Origin: Gnetum montanum | Lineage: Eukaryota > Streptophyta > Gnetopsida > Gnetales > Gnetaceae | Assembly (NCBI GenBank): GCA_015680685.1 | Contig: MNCI01002737.1 | Coordinates: forward strand, 128,078-192,077 | Length of the DNA stretch: 64,000 nucleotides | Reading direction: 5' to 3' | Shown here: positions 45,721-57,690 of the stretch, in pieces | Numbering within the stretch: the stretch's first letter is position 1 | How the letters are laid out: the number at the start of each line of letters is the position of its first letter | The notes under the pieces: model-generated | Told to the model about the DNA's origin: nothing | Seen by the model: the letters and a program-made list of their open reading frames with translations, nothing else | Databases searched by the model: none | Translations under genes and position numbers: made by a program

Positions 45721-46249
45721 TACATCCAGCATAGTGGCCTCCACAAGGGCCCTCGTGAGCATCTTAGAGGACGTGCAGTGTATTAGCATCAGGGACACAC
45801 CATCGAACCAAGCCATCTGTGCACACCTTGTAGAGGTGGCCATTGATTTCCATGAAATGCTTGGCCTTATGGAGAAACTATTGTTTCTGTTGATGGTTCC
45901 ATTCTTTTGGCAACTCCTGGGTTGTAAGGTAGGTGAGGATGCGGTTGAACCAAGGAGATTCCTTGGGTGCTTGAGGATCAACAGTGCTTGTGAAGAAGAG
46001 TTCATCTGGAAACTGATCAAATAAAGGCTCCTCCTCTTTTGCATCATCCCATCATAACCAAGACAAGTGGTTAGCGACCACATTCTCAAACCTCTTTCTA
46101 TCTACCATGGTCATATCAAACTCTTGAAGAATCACCAACCACCGAATTATGCGGGGGCTCACCGTTGGTTTGTTCATTAGGAACTGTATAACACTATGGT
46201 CTGTGTGCACAAACACCTCGTATCTGAGCACATAGTGTCAGAATTTATC

Positions 46250-47560
46250 TAATGCGAAAACCACCACCATCAATTCTTTCTCGGTGGTGGTATAGTTCAG
46301 CTTTTGCACCCACGATGCTACGGCTTGCACAGTGGATATAATATGGACGTTTCTGATCATCACACTATGTAAGCATGGCTCCCAAGGCATAGTTGGAGAC
46401 ATCCGTCATAATGTGAAAGGGTCTGGACCAATCAGGTGCCCTTAGAACTGGAGCTTCTATGAGTTTTTGCTTTAGCTCTTGGAATGCAGAGTCGCATTCC
46501 TTGGTCCAGATGAACGGAGCGTACTTCTTTGTAAGCTCTACCAACGATCGAGCTATCTTCGAGAAGTGCTCAATGAAGCGCCGATAGTAACCAGTGTGTC
46601 CAAGGAATGACAATACATCTTTGATAGTACTTGGTTGATGAGTAATTCCTTGGATGACCCTAATCTTTTCAGGGTCTACGTTGATCCCTATTGATGAAAT
46701 GCGATGCCTTAGCACAATGCCCTCTTGGACCATCAGATGGCTCTTTTGCTAATTGAGCCGCAGATTAGTGTCTACACACCTCTTTAGGACTTGCTCTAAG
46801 CAGTCCAAAGCTTGCTCGAACGTGGCACCATAGGTGGAGAAGTCATCCATGAAGACTTCCACACCATTGTTGATTTGTTGCTGGAAGATGCTTAGGACAA
46901 CGCGTTGGAACGTCGCAGGCGCATTGCATAGGCCAAAGGGCATCTTCTTATATGCAAAAGTCCCTCATGGACTTGTGAAAGTAGCTTTGGCCTGGTCCTC
47001 TAGTGCTATTTGGATTTGGTTATAACCACTATAACCATCCAAAAAACTGTAATATTGGTGTCCTGCGATTGTGTCCAACACCTGGTCCACAAATGGGAGC
47101 GGGAAGTGGTCCTTGAAAGTTGCCATGTTGAGCAACTAGAAATCAATACAAACTCTCCACTTACCACCTTTCTTGGATACGATAACGAGTGGGCTAACCC
47201 ATTCGCTATCAACAACAAAATAGATGAATCCTGCCTTAAGTAGTTGTTCGATTTCATCTTTTACAACCTGTTTCAATTTGGGATTCAACCGTTGTTGTGG
47301 CTATCTTCGTGGATTTATGAAAGGGTTAAGGTAGATCCAGTGCTGGCAGATCCTAGGATCAACGTCAATTAGCTCAGGATAGGACCACGGGAATGCAGCA
47401 ACCCATTTGTTTGCCATCACCAACAACTTCTTTTTCTGTTCAGAAGCAAGGGTAGCATTGATAATTACCAGCTTGCCATTTTGCAAGAATGCATACTCTA
47501 AGTGAGCCGATAGGGATTTTAGCTCAAGGGGCTCTTGCTTGAAGCTCTCAGGGATCTCTA
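46250..47560 (-). pseudogene. Reverse transcriptase and RNase H start, element A
   Basis: Motifs in order: VSPLVIVSKKGGKWRVCIDF, then FPLPFVDQVLDTIAGHQYYS, then FLDGYSGYNQI, MPFGLCNAPATFQR (46943 onward), the catalytic VFMDDFSTYG (FMDD at 46853-46842), LSFLGHTGYYRRFI, and the RNase H start DVSNYALGAML near 46400. FMDD in place of YxDD is common in this clade. The RNase H remainder (46360-46100) is badly degraded. Several TAG and frame breaks are present. Confidence 0.85.
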
Positions 47561-47597
47561 GCTTTCCCCAGTCATCTAGGTCATCAACGATGGAGGT

Positions 47598-48824
47598 CTA
47601 TTGATGAATCTCCTCCATCACATCCATGCTATCAATATAGGCTTGCACTAGCCCCTCAGACGGTTCCATGCATAATGTGTTGCTAGCAGGATCAGCTGTC
47701 AGCCACTGGGTGCCTTCTTGGTTAGTGTTTGTTGCGTACAGGCACTGTTGAATTGGTGATTCCTCGGTACACTGACTACATGCTTGAATGGATGCCCGCT
47801 TAGCAGACCATAAGTGCTGCACACAATTGCACCCCGAGTCACTGTACACGATGCATGGAACTCTTTTCTTCTCGATCTTCTTGAAAGGATTTTCCTTTGA
47901 AATTTCTAGGGACAGATCTCGGAGTCCTAATCGTGCATCCACCGTGCTTAGCCAGGCTCTCCCCATGATGATTGGGAAGTTCCCCTTACAGTTTTCAACA
48001 CGGATGACCAGGAAGTCAGCAGGGTAGGACCACCCACAAACGGTGGTCACAATGTTCTCCACCAAACCCAAGGGAACGATGATGGATTGATCTGCTAACT
48101 TGAGCCAGATGTTGCTCTTCTTTAGCCGGGGCAGGTTCCAATTCTTGTACATGTCATGAGAGATTAAATTAACCCTTGACCCTAAGTCCAGAAAAGCTTT
48201 GCACGGCTCATTCTTAGCCACTTGAAGATATATGAGGGGGCTTCCCGGATCTGTTAACTTCTGGGGGAGAGAACCTGCTTTGATCCAGTTAGTCACAGCA
48301 TGTGTGAGCATGACCGTATGGACATTGGAGTGCGATGGAGTGGAGGACTGCTCAGGCGATATGATGGTAGAGGTGTTGGTAGGTTCGAAGGCATTGGCCA
48401 CAGGAGTAGGCGAGGGTGTGTTCAGATTATTGGGCCGGAACAAAGGACGTTTGCGTGGCTTGGATTCCGATCCACTCGGCCAAGGTGCCAATTGTAAGTT
48501 AACAACCCTCGTAGCGTTTCGTTGTTGTGGCTGTGGCAGTATTTCTCCTTGCATGGATGGAGCAGGTGGCAACTGAGAGGAATGGTGTGAAGTTATGGCA
48601 GAAGAAGGTGACGGAGGGTAGAAGTGATGTAGATTTGTCCCCCTAGGTGATGGAGATGGATGTCTAAAATATTTAGGAGGTGGTAGTAACTGGGAAAGGT
48701 CGCATGACTGGAAGAGTCTCTTGGAGAGATCAGTTGCTAAACATAGTACCCGTAAGGATCTGGTTGCTTGTAAGGGTGTTGCTGCCTTGGAGGTGGCATC
48801 CCCCACACTTGTGGTTGTTGCCAT
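47598..48824 (-). pseudogene. Protease region of element A
   Basis: The longest open frame of the element (408 codons). A Pro/Ser-rich N-terminal third is followed by an aspartic protease: AFLDLGSRVNLIS near 48200-48160, where Tat/Athila proteases have DLGA/S instead of DTGA, then QSIIVPLGLVENI, and IIMGRAWLSTVDARLGLRDL near 47970-47910. A Cys-containing tail (SDSGCNCVQHLW) follows and is shared with B. The frame is open but upstream gag and downstream RT are broken, so it cannot act within an intact polyprotein. Confidence 0.8.
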
Positions 48825-48954
48825 TGTTGAAAATATTCATACGATTGTGGAGGCATTCCACTTGGATAATATCCTTGCTACTGCTGGTGGAATCACCTGG
48901 GGTTACCTTGTGGATAAGGTAACCTTCAGGGTGTCTGCCTCTGCGCCAAATGAG

Positions 48955-50763
48955 GGTTCAAGGCATAGCCCCAGACTCTTGAAGGTGGGACACCACAAGA
49001 CAACATCCTTTAGGATGTTCATAGTGGCATATGCCACATCCATCATCCTCCTTGGTGTCAGAGTCTGCAACATGTTCTGCTACAGCAACTTTTCCCTTAC
49101 CCTTATGTTGGGTACGTTCAGCTCCCTTCTTCCTGCACCGATCACGGTCACTACCCTGTTCTTTAGACTCTTTTGTAATTTTTAATACACTTTGGAATTT
49201 TTCATCCAAATAGTCCCACATTTTATCCACCTTTGTCGATATTTCAAATACAAATTTTTGTAACAACAAAGTCTTCCGATTCACCGCTGCTTCTAGTGGT
49301 GACTCATCCTCCTCTTCACAAAATCGAACCTCCCTTTTTCTAAGAGAAGGGTCCTGGTTGGATTCTTCTGCACTCTCCTTTTTTCTGAGTTCTCCTTCCT
49401 CTTTGGCCACTTGATCAATGAGGCACTACAACTGATGGGCCCGTAGCTCTGACAGTCATCCCTTGGCATACACACTAAGGGTCTTTCGTGTTTCAAAATG
49501 GAGCCCATCAATAATGTGGCGAAGCTGTGCCCGTTGAGAGCAACCATGACCAGGGCACCGATGCAACAATGAGTAATACTTGCTCATGGCGGCGTCCAAG
49601 GGTTCATGATTCCCTTGTCATTTCAGATTTGCCACTTTAGAGTACGTTTGATATTTGTCATTAAAGATTTCAAGCATCGTACTCCATCTTCTGATTGATT
49701 CCAGCTCCAAGGACCAGTACTAGCTTTCAGCTTCTTTGATGAGTGTGCGAGGGAACAGCTTCAACCATTACTAATCATTATTAATATTTTGCAGGGTGCA
49801 GGCGTCATGGAATGCCTGCAAGTGGGTCTACGAATCAAAGTTGTATCCCCCTTCAAATTTGGGGATGTTGTTCATGTCAACACGCTTGATCTGACTATCC
49901 CTCATGTGCCTACTTGGAATGTGAACTGCCTCTGTAATTTGGAGAATGCTCCGAGTAGCTAACAATGGCTCGTTTGAATCATAGTCCTGTTGGGAACTAT
50001 GACATTTGTGATGATTTCTGCTGCCCCTTCTTTCATGCTGGTAAGGGCCACGCGATTGGTCATGTGCTCCCTCACGTTGCCCCCCTCGAACCTACCTACC
50101 ATCGTCCTTTCTCTCCAGCCTTCCCTTGTGATGCTCAGAGCCTGAGCTAGATGAAGGCAAAGGAGAGGGGGAGGACAAAGAAGAAGGAGAGGCATCACCA
50201 CCACTTCGACATCAATCTCCCTGTCTACCCTGGTGACGGTCGCGGTCATCTCCTCTAGCTTTGCTACGTGACCCACCATCCCCTTGAGGATCATGGTCAC
50301 TTGGCAGTTTGTTCTGAATGACTGATTGGAGGATCTGCGACCCCAGATGAAGTTTGATCGAATGAGTATCATGAAATACGGGATCTCCATCGTCTTGTTG
50401 CCCCTGCGAGAATAAGGGGTTACTGAGATGTTTCCCCTTCTATTGTTCATATCGCTTGGCCTGCTGCTGATCTCTTGTCCGTTGAGCTTCCGTGGGACAA
50501 TAGTCTCGGTAGTCATGGTCCTCCATGACATACTCCACCACTCGATCCTAGATGCCCAGTTTGCCTAGATTGTGATATAACATCGCAAGAGCTGCTTGGT
50601 CAGGCGATAGCACGATGCTACCCTCCATGTCCCACCATCAAAGATGCTCATCCTGATGTAGGATGAATGTGAAATCAGGGACATATTCATCAGGATGTTT
50701 GTACACCACCCGACATTCTTGCAGCACCGATGGTTCAAATACCTCCCTCTTATGAGAAGACAT
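48955..50763 (-). pseudogene. gag of element A
   Basis: Starts at ATG 50763-50761 (MSSHKREVFEPSVLQ), then DFTFILHQDEH, an Arg/Asp/Ser-rich stretch, a capsid domain near 49900-49450 (VDMNNIPKFEGGYNFDS, then LESIRRWSTMLEIFNDKY) and an acidic/basic tail in the open frame 49410-48958. A modified zinc knuckle, CGICHYEHPKGCC, lies at about 49041-49003 (C-x2-C-x3-H-x3/4-C), also present in B. Stops TAG and TGA sit where Gln, Trp or Arg is expected. Capsid assembly and RNA packaging. Confidence 0.75.
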
Positions 50764-50912
50764 ATTGGACATCAGATGGTCCATGTAACTGGTGTACCTT
50801 TATTAATTAACTTAAATTCACCTAATGTGTGAAAATATTTCTATCCTAGGTCCAATCCAATGACTTAAATGATAATTTCACTAAAGTCAGATGATGCATG
50901 TAAGACTAACAG

Positions 50913-50930
50913 TCCCTGGCAACGGTGCCA
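50913..50930 (-). promoter_or_regulatory. Primer binding site of element A (tRNA-Asp type)
   Basis: The minus strand reads TGGCACCGTTGCCAGGGA, one base from the LTR. It is complementary to the 3' end of plant tRNA-Asp except for two transitions. It fixes the element's orientation. Confidence 0.9.
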
Positions 50931-50931
50931 A

Positions 50932-51852
50932 TGATGAGCGGCTAGCTACCCCTACACCTAACCATACGAATCACGAGCATTCATGCGCGACTTGATCGAA
51001 ATTCGCAGACTGTAAGCACTTAACATACACCAAGCTTCTAATCAGTGAAACCTTGTGTTAGAACGGTCATTGTCATCCTAATCTCACTTGTGAAGTTCTA
51101 TTTACGATGGTTAAGTGAGACTAAGACTAATGATTTTTATATCTTTTTTGATTATCTTTTTTGGCGACTAATTGAAGTATGGAAGGTAAGGAATAAACTA
51201 TTATCTAATTTCTAATTATCCTAGTTTATATTCTAACTACTCCTAGCATAAGTATTTGGTCCGATCTTCCAAGCACGTTCTGAGCATTTCCTAACACTGT
51301 TGGGCTATTAGACGTTAAGTGCCACTAGGCTTACCAAGTGTTTGGATTACGTTCGAGATGGTCATACGTATGTCTTTAACGAACTACGAATGAACAATAA
51401 CAATTGAAATTATAATAATGAAAACATAAATAATCAACAAGTAACTAATAAAACATTAACAAGTAACTAATAAAGCATAAACATTTTAAGCTACTAAATG
51501 CATGAAATAACTAAGTCCAAATGCTGCAAGGTATGCTTGAACAGTTCGTCTTTATTGTCGTCACGCCAATGGGCTCAGATACATCAGCGCTCAAATAAAG
51601 ATTCGATCACTTTTCTTACACCTACTGCGGGCACTTGGAAAATATTCTATCTCTTGCGGGAGCAAACTGCAAGAGCTTCGCTACAACTACTCAAAAAGAT
51701 GCCTAAATGAGGCGGAAGGCCCTTATATTTATAGGTTGCGAAGGATAGCTGCGTAAATGGGGCCACGTCGACGGGCCAGTGTCGACGCGGCCGTGTATAC
51801 GCAGCCCCGTATACGCGGCCCAATCGACGCATTGACTTTTGACACTTCATCA
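50932..51852 (-). repeat. 5' LTR of element A
   Basis: 921 bp, TGATGAGCGG...TTCATCA on plus. In element orientation the U3 is only ~120 bp. It holds CG-rich words (GTCGACGCGG, GTATACGCAGCC, GTATACGCGGCC) followed by a TATA box (TATAAATATA, 51733-51724). The bulk is R-U5. TSD ACCTT follows at 51853. Confidence 0.9.
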
Positions 51853-51857
51853 ACCTT

Positions 51858-52527
51858 TTAATTTATAGCATTAAGACCTAGTCCCCAAAGTGTACATTCA
51901 TATAACTCTAACATAAATGACTACTTTCTTTTTTTGAATTTGAAATTGCCTTCAACAACTTATTCTCTATTCTATTTGGAAGCTTTGGTATGCAATTAAG
52001 TTTTAGTATTGAGAGCATAATTATGATATCTCTTTAGGATTTAAATATCAAATTTTCAAAGATATTATTTCTCAGTTCCACCTTCAAGCAAAAAACCTTC
52101 TAGTGAAAACTAACCAATTAATTTGTCACTTAAACTATTAATTTTTTTTTGTTTTGAAGGCTTAAGGATGGGAAGGTTTCAACTTTTGTTGCTATTTATT
52201 CATTTTTTATAATTGAAATTTTCTTTTATCTTTAGAGAGAGTTTTTTACTTCTTTTTATAAGAAATCCTTTAGTAAAAAGTGAAAACTCATGAAGGTGGT
52301 TTTAAACAAGGGAAAGATCTAATTCTTTTCCCTTTAAGAGAGGAGGTTTTTTAGGATTAGTTGGATCTCTATTCATTTTTCCGAATCAACAATGCAAGTT
52401 TGGGAAAGGGAGAAAAAGGTTAGAACCAGAATTATCTTCATTGTGCCTTTTTTTAACTCTCATGCATGCCTATTGTGTTAGCTTATGTATATTTGAAAAC
52501 CATTATTAACTACGTTTATGTATTGGA
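51858..52527. other. No identifiable gene
   Basis: AT-rich host DNA to the right of element A; no feature recognised. Confidence 0.45.
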
Positions 52528-53270
52528 ACCCTAAAATAATTATAATAAAGGTACACCCCAATATATATAGTCCAATTACAAATTTATAACTCAACATTGT
52601 CCACCAAAATTGAACCCATGACTTGGAGCTTCCAAATTAAGGGTCTCACCACTATGCTAGTCTAACACCCCATGTGAACAAATCAATTATTCTCCTCCTT
52701 TTATCTATTGAGGTATACTTATAGTTGTCTTACCATAAGGCTAACGCCCCATATGAAAAAATCAATTCTCCTCTTCCTTTTATTTCCTAAGGTACACTTG
52801 TAGTCAAATTTTGTTGGGGTATTGGAACTTGAAATAAGTGAAACATAGAGATACACCCTAAGATATATAGTCCAATTAAAACTTTATATAACTTAAGATT
52901 GCTCACTAGAATTGAACGGATGGCCTAGAGCCTCCAAATCAAGTGCCTAATTGCTAGGTTAACACCTCATTGTTATAGTTAAATTCTTTTGGGTTCCATG
53001 TCTTGGAGTGTACATTTACCCAAATTATTTTGGCTCTTAATAATGAGGTGTTGGTCTAGTGGTAAGACTATTGATTTGGAAATTATTTTGGCTCTTATAA
53101 ACTATTGTTGAGTTATAACATTATAAAACTTTTGATTTAGAAGTTCCAAGTTATAGATTCCATTCTTATATACAATACTAAGATATAAAGTTATAAGACT
53201 TTTGATTTAGAAGTCACAAATTATAGAGAATGCTGAATTATAAAATTTTAGTTTGACTATGTCTCAAAAA
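52528..53270. mobile_element. Cluster of tRNA-related SINE-like units
   Basis: Three related units. Unit 1 (52672-52528, minus) reads GTTAGACTAGCATAGTGGTG with an A-box-like TAGCATAGTGG and a B-box-like GGGTTCAATTTTGG 35 nt later. Unit 2 (52971-52828, minus) has CTAGCAATTAGG and CCGTTCAATTCTAG. Unit 3 (about 53041-53079, plus) is a head only, GGTGTTGGTCTAGTGGTAAG. Units 1 and 2 share the same tail (TATAGTCCAATTA complement). Unit 3 is flanked by a perfect 18-bp direct repeat (AAATTATTTTGGCTCTTA, 53022-53039 and 53080-53097). They are SINE-like rather than functional tRNA genes because no cloverleaf closes. Confidence 0.55.
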
Positions 53271-53299
53271 TCGTGAAATTTTCTTTCTTCCCTCTCTTT

Positions 53300-54161
53300 T
53301 TAAGACAAGGGAATTGTGGGTTCAAGTGAAATTGACGGTTAATTAATGCTCTGGGAAGATGGAACAAATGCAGGACCAGCGGATGGCATTTCCTTAAAAC
53401 AGCATCACAAACACTGCTTGCAGGGATTGCAGGGATTGCAGGGATCGCGTTTTTTGGATTGAGGTACGTTACAGTGTTGTTTGCATCTATTGTTTTCCTT
53501 CGATTCCTTCAATTCTCTGCCCTAAAGTTAGCCAACCCTGTTCTTTTTCCATTTTGCTTGTTCTTTTTTCGGTTTTGCATTTCTGTTGAAAGTTTCACTT
53601 GAACATTCGTCGGCGATTCCAAGGCAGAGCTCGATCTGTTTCAGAGAACCCTGAGTACGAACTTATACTCGTTTATTGCCTTTTCACAGGCTAGTGTTTC
53701 TGATGTGTTTTTGAAACGTATTGCAATTCCATTAAATACGCGTATTTATAGTCCATTTCATTGATAAGGAGTTTCTAGATTCTTCTTTGTTCTTGTGATC
53801 CAAGACGAACGTGTGACGCTATTGTTCTGGATCTGTTTTCGAAACGTAGTTCGATTTCATTGAATACGCGTATTTCATGGAGTTTCTAGATTTTCTTTGT
53901 CAAGTTCTTTGTTATTTTTCCTAGGATGTTGTGTGATTTTCTGGCTTTTCTCAGTATCGAAGATCAAGGTGTTTTTCTTAGCAGTATTTTATCTGTAGAG
54001 ATTTGGAAGTTAAGACTCGGTAATTCATCACGATGAGCACTGGTTTCTATTTTTCCTCTGGAATTTAGGGTTTTATCATTGCTTTTCCTTCTTTCTCCCC
54101 TGTGTTTTGTTCATCTGGTGTTGTATTTGATACGTGATTGTTTGATAGTCTTACTTTGAAA
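53300..54161 (+). promoter_or_regulatory. Upstream/5' leader region of the SEC61 beta copy
   Basis: Sequence between the SINE cluster and the SEC61 beta ATG. It holds a 9-bp triplicate (ATTGCAGGG, 53420-53446), a donor-like GAGGTACG near 53460 and acceptor-like TTTGATAG just before the start. This suggests the copy kept a leader with an intron and so arose by DNA duplication rather than retroposition. No promoter element was pinned down. Confidence 0.35.
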
Positions 54162-54345
54162 ATGTCGAGAGGGGATGCTGCTCCGAGAGGTAGTGCTGCG
54201 GCTGCTGCAGTGTTGAGGAGAAGGCGATCAACAGGAGGAGGAGGCTATGCAAATGGTTCTCGTTATGAGCCTTGGCTTAATTGGATTTGTAACCACTCTC
54301 CATGTTGTGGGCAAACTATACCAGTACAGGAGTGGTGGTGCATAA
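54162..54345 (+). pseudogene. SEC61 beta pseudogene with internal deletion
   Basis: SEC61 beta is the small tail-anchored subunit of the ER protein translocon. The N-terminus is recognisable from ATG 54162: MSRGDAAPRGSAAAAAVLRR then RRSTGGGG. In a different frame from 54256 follows the C-terminal membrane anchor VLVMSLGLIGFVTTLHVVGK then LYQYRSGGA with TAA at 54343-54345. About 25-30 residues of the usual ~80, the conserved cytosolic part between them, are missing, and the junction shifts frame. The read-through frame is therefore artificial. Identification is strong; a copia element sits 143 bp downstream. Confidence 0.88.
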
Positions 54346-54492
54346 TGCTAAACAAATGATTTGCTTTCCACTTCTTGCAGTCTGATTGATTGACTTCAGT
54401 GTGTCTCCTGTGTCTCCTTAACACTTTGATAAAGAAAAAGGAAAAAATAATCAGAAAAGAAAAGCCATTAATGAGTTTTTAGAAGCAGTGTT

Positions 54493-55150
54493 TGTTATAA
54501 TCAGATCTAAAAACAATTAGATCTGAAAATACACTACAAATGCTCTAGAGAAATTATTAAAACCCTACAGATTTGAATAAATCATTAGAGGCAAAATATT
54601 GCGCTGTAGCTGGTAAAGAAACACTATAAATCAGTCTCAAAATGTTCTAAACTCTAGCAAACATTTGCTTTGATAACAAAATGAAAGCAGAGTAAAACAG
54701 GAAAAATAGCACAAGAACACAGAGAGTTATGTGATTCGGGCTCTTTTTACCTTACTTCCACAACAATGCCGATCTGCCTTCTATTCTTCTCAAATCTTCA
54801 AAACACAAGCCACAAGCTGTCTTTGTAACTTTTCAAACACTCAATTTGTTATTCCAACAGATCTCAGATCAACACCAACAAGATTCACATCTTCAAAATA
54901 AAACCTTGATACAATGCTTTTAATTTAAAGCATACACAAAAGGCTAGTCCAAGCCTTCTATTTATGAAGAAACACAAGGACCAAACCTCAATTCTAATAC
55001 ATGTGGGATAAAACACCAAGTCTCCTATTTATGAGGAAACATGAGGACCAAATCCCAATCCTAATACATGTGGATAAAACACATCCTTACATCAAATGCA
55101 ACATAAAAGGAAATACAATAATTAATGTATTTGTCTTCATTTTTCCAACA
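54493..55150 (-). repeat. 3' LTR of element D
   Basis: 658 bp, collinear with the 5' LTR but with two instead of three ~61-bp TATA modules (54950-55080). Next to it (55151-55165) the minus strand gives CAAGGGAGCGTT, the likely polypurine tract. Confidence 0.9.
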
Positions 55151-55329
55151 AACGCTCCCTTGAAGATAAATCCAACCAACCTTTAAGAGATGTGCATTTC
55201 TGATTAAGCTTTGGTTATCCCAAGCTTTTTCCTACAGAAAATGTATTTTTCAGCTATCATTGGTTTTGTTAAAGTATCAACAACGTTGAGCTTTGTATGA
55301 ACCTTTTGAACATGCACCAAGCCATCCTC

Positions 55330-56586
55330 TATGATTTACCTTATGAAGTGAAATCAAACATCTATATGTTTTGTCCTGGCATGAAAGGCAGAATTTTTTG
55401 CAAGATGGATTGCACTCAAACTATCACAAAACACAACATACCTTTGTTGTTTTAATTCAAGAGACCACAAAAATCTCTTCATCCATAACATCTCCTTGCA
55501 TACTTCTATGAGAGCTACGTACTCTGATTCAATTGTAAATAAAGTTACTAGTGGTTGTAGATGTGACAACCAACTCACTGCTGCACCACCAAAAATAAAT
55601 GTGTACCATGTAGAAGATCGTCTTGTATCATGATCAGCAGCAAAGTTTGCATCTACAAAATCTTCAATATGCAGATTAGCATCTCCAAAACATAAGCAAT
55701 GCACTTTTGTGCCTTTTAAATATTTTAAAATCCATTTGACAGCTAATTAGTGATTCCACCCATAGTTGGTCATAAATCTACTAACTACTCCAATAGCATA
55801 AGCAATATCAGAATGTGTACAAACCATGGCATACATCAATGACCCAACAACAAAAGTATATGGGATATTTTTAACCTTTTCAAAATCCTCTTTTGGCTTT
55901 GAACAATCTTTCTTTGATAAATTAAATTGTGCTGAAAAAGGTGTACTTACAGGTTTTGCATCTTCCATGTTGAAACGCTTTAGAACCTTTTCAATGTAAT
56001 TTTTCTGACTCAACCACAACTTCATCCTTTTTCTGTAAATATTCATACCAAGAATTTTCTTTGCTTGTCCCAAATCCTTCATAACAAATTCTTTGCCCAT
56101 TTCCAATTTTTAATGTTTTATCTCTGCTATATCATTTCCAGCAATTAGCATATCATCAACATACAACAACAACACTGTAAATTTACCTGAAACATCTCCA
56201 AAAAAATACACAGTGGTCTAGGTTGTTAAGATAGCTTCTTCATGAAAGTATCAAGCCTTTTATACCACTGCCTAGGGGCTTGTTTCAAACCATATAAACT
56301 CTTTTTCAGTTTACAAACCAGACCTGAACATTGCTGTTCTTCATACCCTTCTAGTTGTTTCATGTAAATTTCTACCTCCAAATCTCCATGGAGGAATGTT
56401 GTTTTTATATCAAGTTGTTCCAACTCTAAGTCCATGCAGGCCACCAATGATAGCACTAAACGTATAGAAGAGTGTTTTACTACTGGAGAAAAAATTTCTT
56501 GAAAGTCAATATCTGGTTTCTATGCATAGCCTTTCACCACCAACCTAGCCTTGAAACGTTTTTCCCCATTTGCCTCTAATTTAATT
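55330..56586 (-). pseudogene. Copia reverse transcriptase and RNase H, element D
   Basis: After the gap: KARLVVKGYA, then a stop, then LEQLDIKTTFLHGDLEVEIY, KKSLYGLKQAPRQWYKR, the catalytic LLLYVDDMLIAGND (YVDD at 56163-56152), LGMNIYRKR, and the RNase H region 55704-55354 (FVDANFAADHDTRRSSTWY, ESEYVAL, CDSLSAIHLAKN). RT and RNase H catalytic acids are present. Stops at 56220, 56110 and 55745 break the frame. Confidence 0.88.
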
Positions 56587-56693
56587 NNNNNNNNNNNNNN
56601 NNNNNNNNNNNNNNNNNNNNNNNNNNNNNNNNNNNNNNNNNNNNNNNNNNNNNNNNNNNNNNNNNNNNNNNNNNNNNNNNNNNNNNNNNNNNN
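56587..56693. other. Assembly gap (107 N)
   Basis: Gap between the end of integrase and the start of RT in element D. The missing bases hide the integrase-RT linker. Confidence 0.95.
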
Positions 56694-56763
56694 TGTAAAG
56701 TACATAATTCAATGAGGGAGAGTACCTGTCAAGAGGTCTGAAAGTTCTGGTTGACCTTTTAAC

Positions 56764-57690
56764 CTAATAAGACACATTTGTAGTTTGTTGTTCATCATCT
56801 TCTACCTCATTTTCTTGATGTCCTGCATTTTCTCCTTGCTGTCCCAAGTTCTCAGCTTGATGCCATGTACTTTCAGCATGTTGTCCAAAGTTTCTAGATT
56901 TGGAAAATTCATGAATTTCATCATTTTCAATTTCTTTAATCACGTTAAAAGGAGTCCTTATGCTTTCTGAGCCATTTTTGTCCTTGTCTTTCTTTTGCAG
57001 CTCACTAAACATCACATTTTCTCTAAATTTAACGTCCTTTGATCTCACTACACATTTCAATTCAGGATCCCAAAGTCTGAATCCTAACTCATCTTCTCCA
57101 TATCCAACAAATATGCAACTTTTAGCCTTGTCCTCCAACTTAGTTCTGTTTTCCTTTGGAATATGCATAAATGTCTCACATCCAAAAACTCTTAAATGAC
57201 TATATGAAACGTTTTTACCTTTCCAAACAATTTCTGGAACAACATTATCAATTAAAGAATGTGGAGACCTGTTTACCAAATATGCAATAGTCATAACTGC
57301 CTTTTCCCAAAATGTCTTAGGTAGGCTTACACTTGAAACCATTGTTCTAGCACGATCTAGCAATGTTCTATTGCATCTTTCAGCAACTCCATTTTTCTGT
57401 GGTGTACTAGGAGAGGTACGAATGTGCCTAATTCCTTTGATGTTGCAAAAATCAACAAATACTTTAGAAGTGTATTCCTCACCATTATCAGTTTGCAAAC
57501 ATTTTATTTTCAGACCTGTTTCATTTTCTACTCTTGCAACAAATGTTTTGAAAACTGAAAACACTTCATCTTTTGATTTCAACATATAAACCCAAACCTT
57601 CCTTGTACAATCATCTATGAAAGTCACAAAATAAATAGAGCCACCAAGAGAAATGGAAGTCATAGGACCACAAATATCAGAATAAACCAA
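56764..57690 (-). pseudogene. Copia integrase, element D
   Basis: A 308-codon open frame with the full catalytic triad: SDICGPM (Asp), LQTDNGEEYTS (Asp) and PQKNGVAERCNRTLLD (Glu). Then LPKTFWEKAV, AYLVNRSP and LRVFGCETFMHIP follow, as in copia integrases. It ends in an acidic linker (EVEDDEQQTTN). The join to protease upstream is frameshifted near 57690. Of the enzyme domains in the window this one is the best preserved. Confidence 0.88.

Larger units (their letters stand above)
40911..51857 (-). mobile_element. Element A: Tat/Athila-like LTR retrotransposon with accessory ORF
   Basis: Bounded by the TSD ACCTT (40911-40915 and 51853-51857). Minus-strand order: 5' LTR, tRNA-Asp primer site, gag, protease, reverse transcriptase, RNase H, integrase without chromodomain, spacer with an LTR-like TATA module, and ORF3. 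It ends with about 75 bp of 3' LTR. The rest of the 3' LTR, the polypurine tract and the ORF3 C-terminus are deleted. Order of domains, protease style (DLGS, LGL) and primer site point to the Tat/Athila branch of Ty3/gypsy. Point decay is less than in B but includes stops in every ORF. Confidence 0.9.

Noticed and set aside
45613-46089. 158-codon minus ORF between RT and integrase
   Set aside because: Frame-shifted reading of the RNase H/integrase junction; integrase zinc-finger motifs appear in another frame.
49959-50531. 190-codon minus ORF
   Set aside because: Wrong frame of the gag region; the frame starting at 50763 matches element B and contains gag motifs.
52580-52672. tRNA gene on the minus strand
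   Set aside because: A- and B-box-like motifs are present, but no closed cloverleaf or matching acceptor stem; repeated with a shared tail, so SINE-like.
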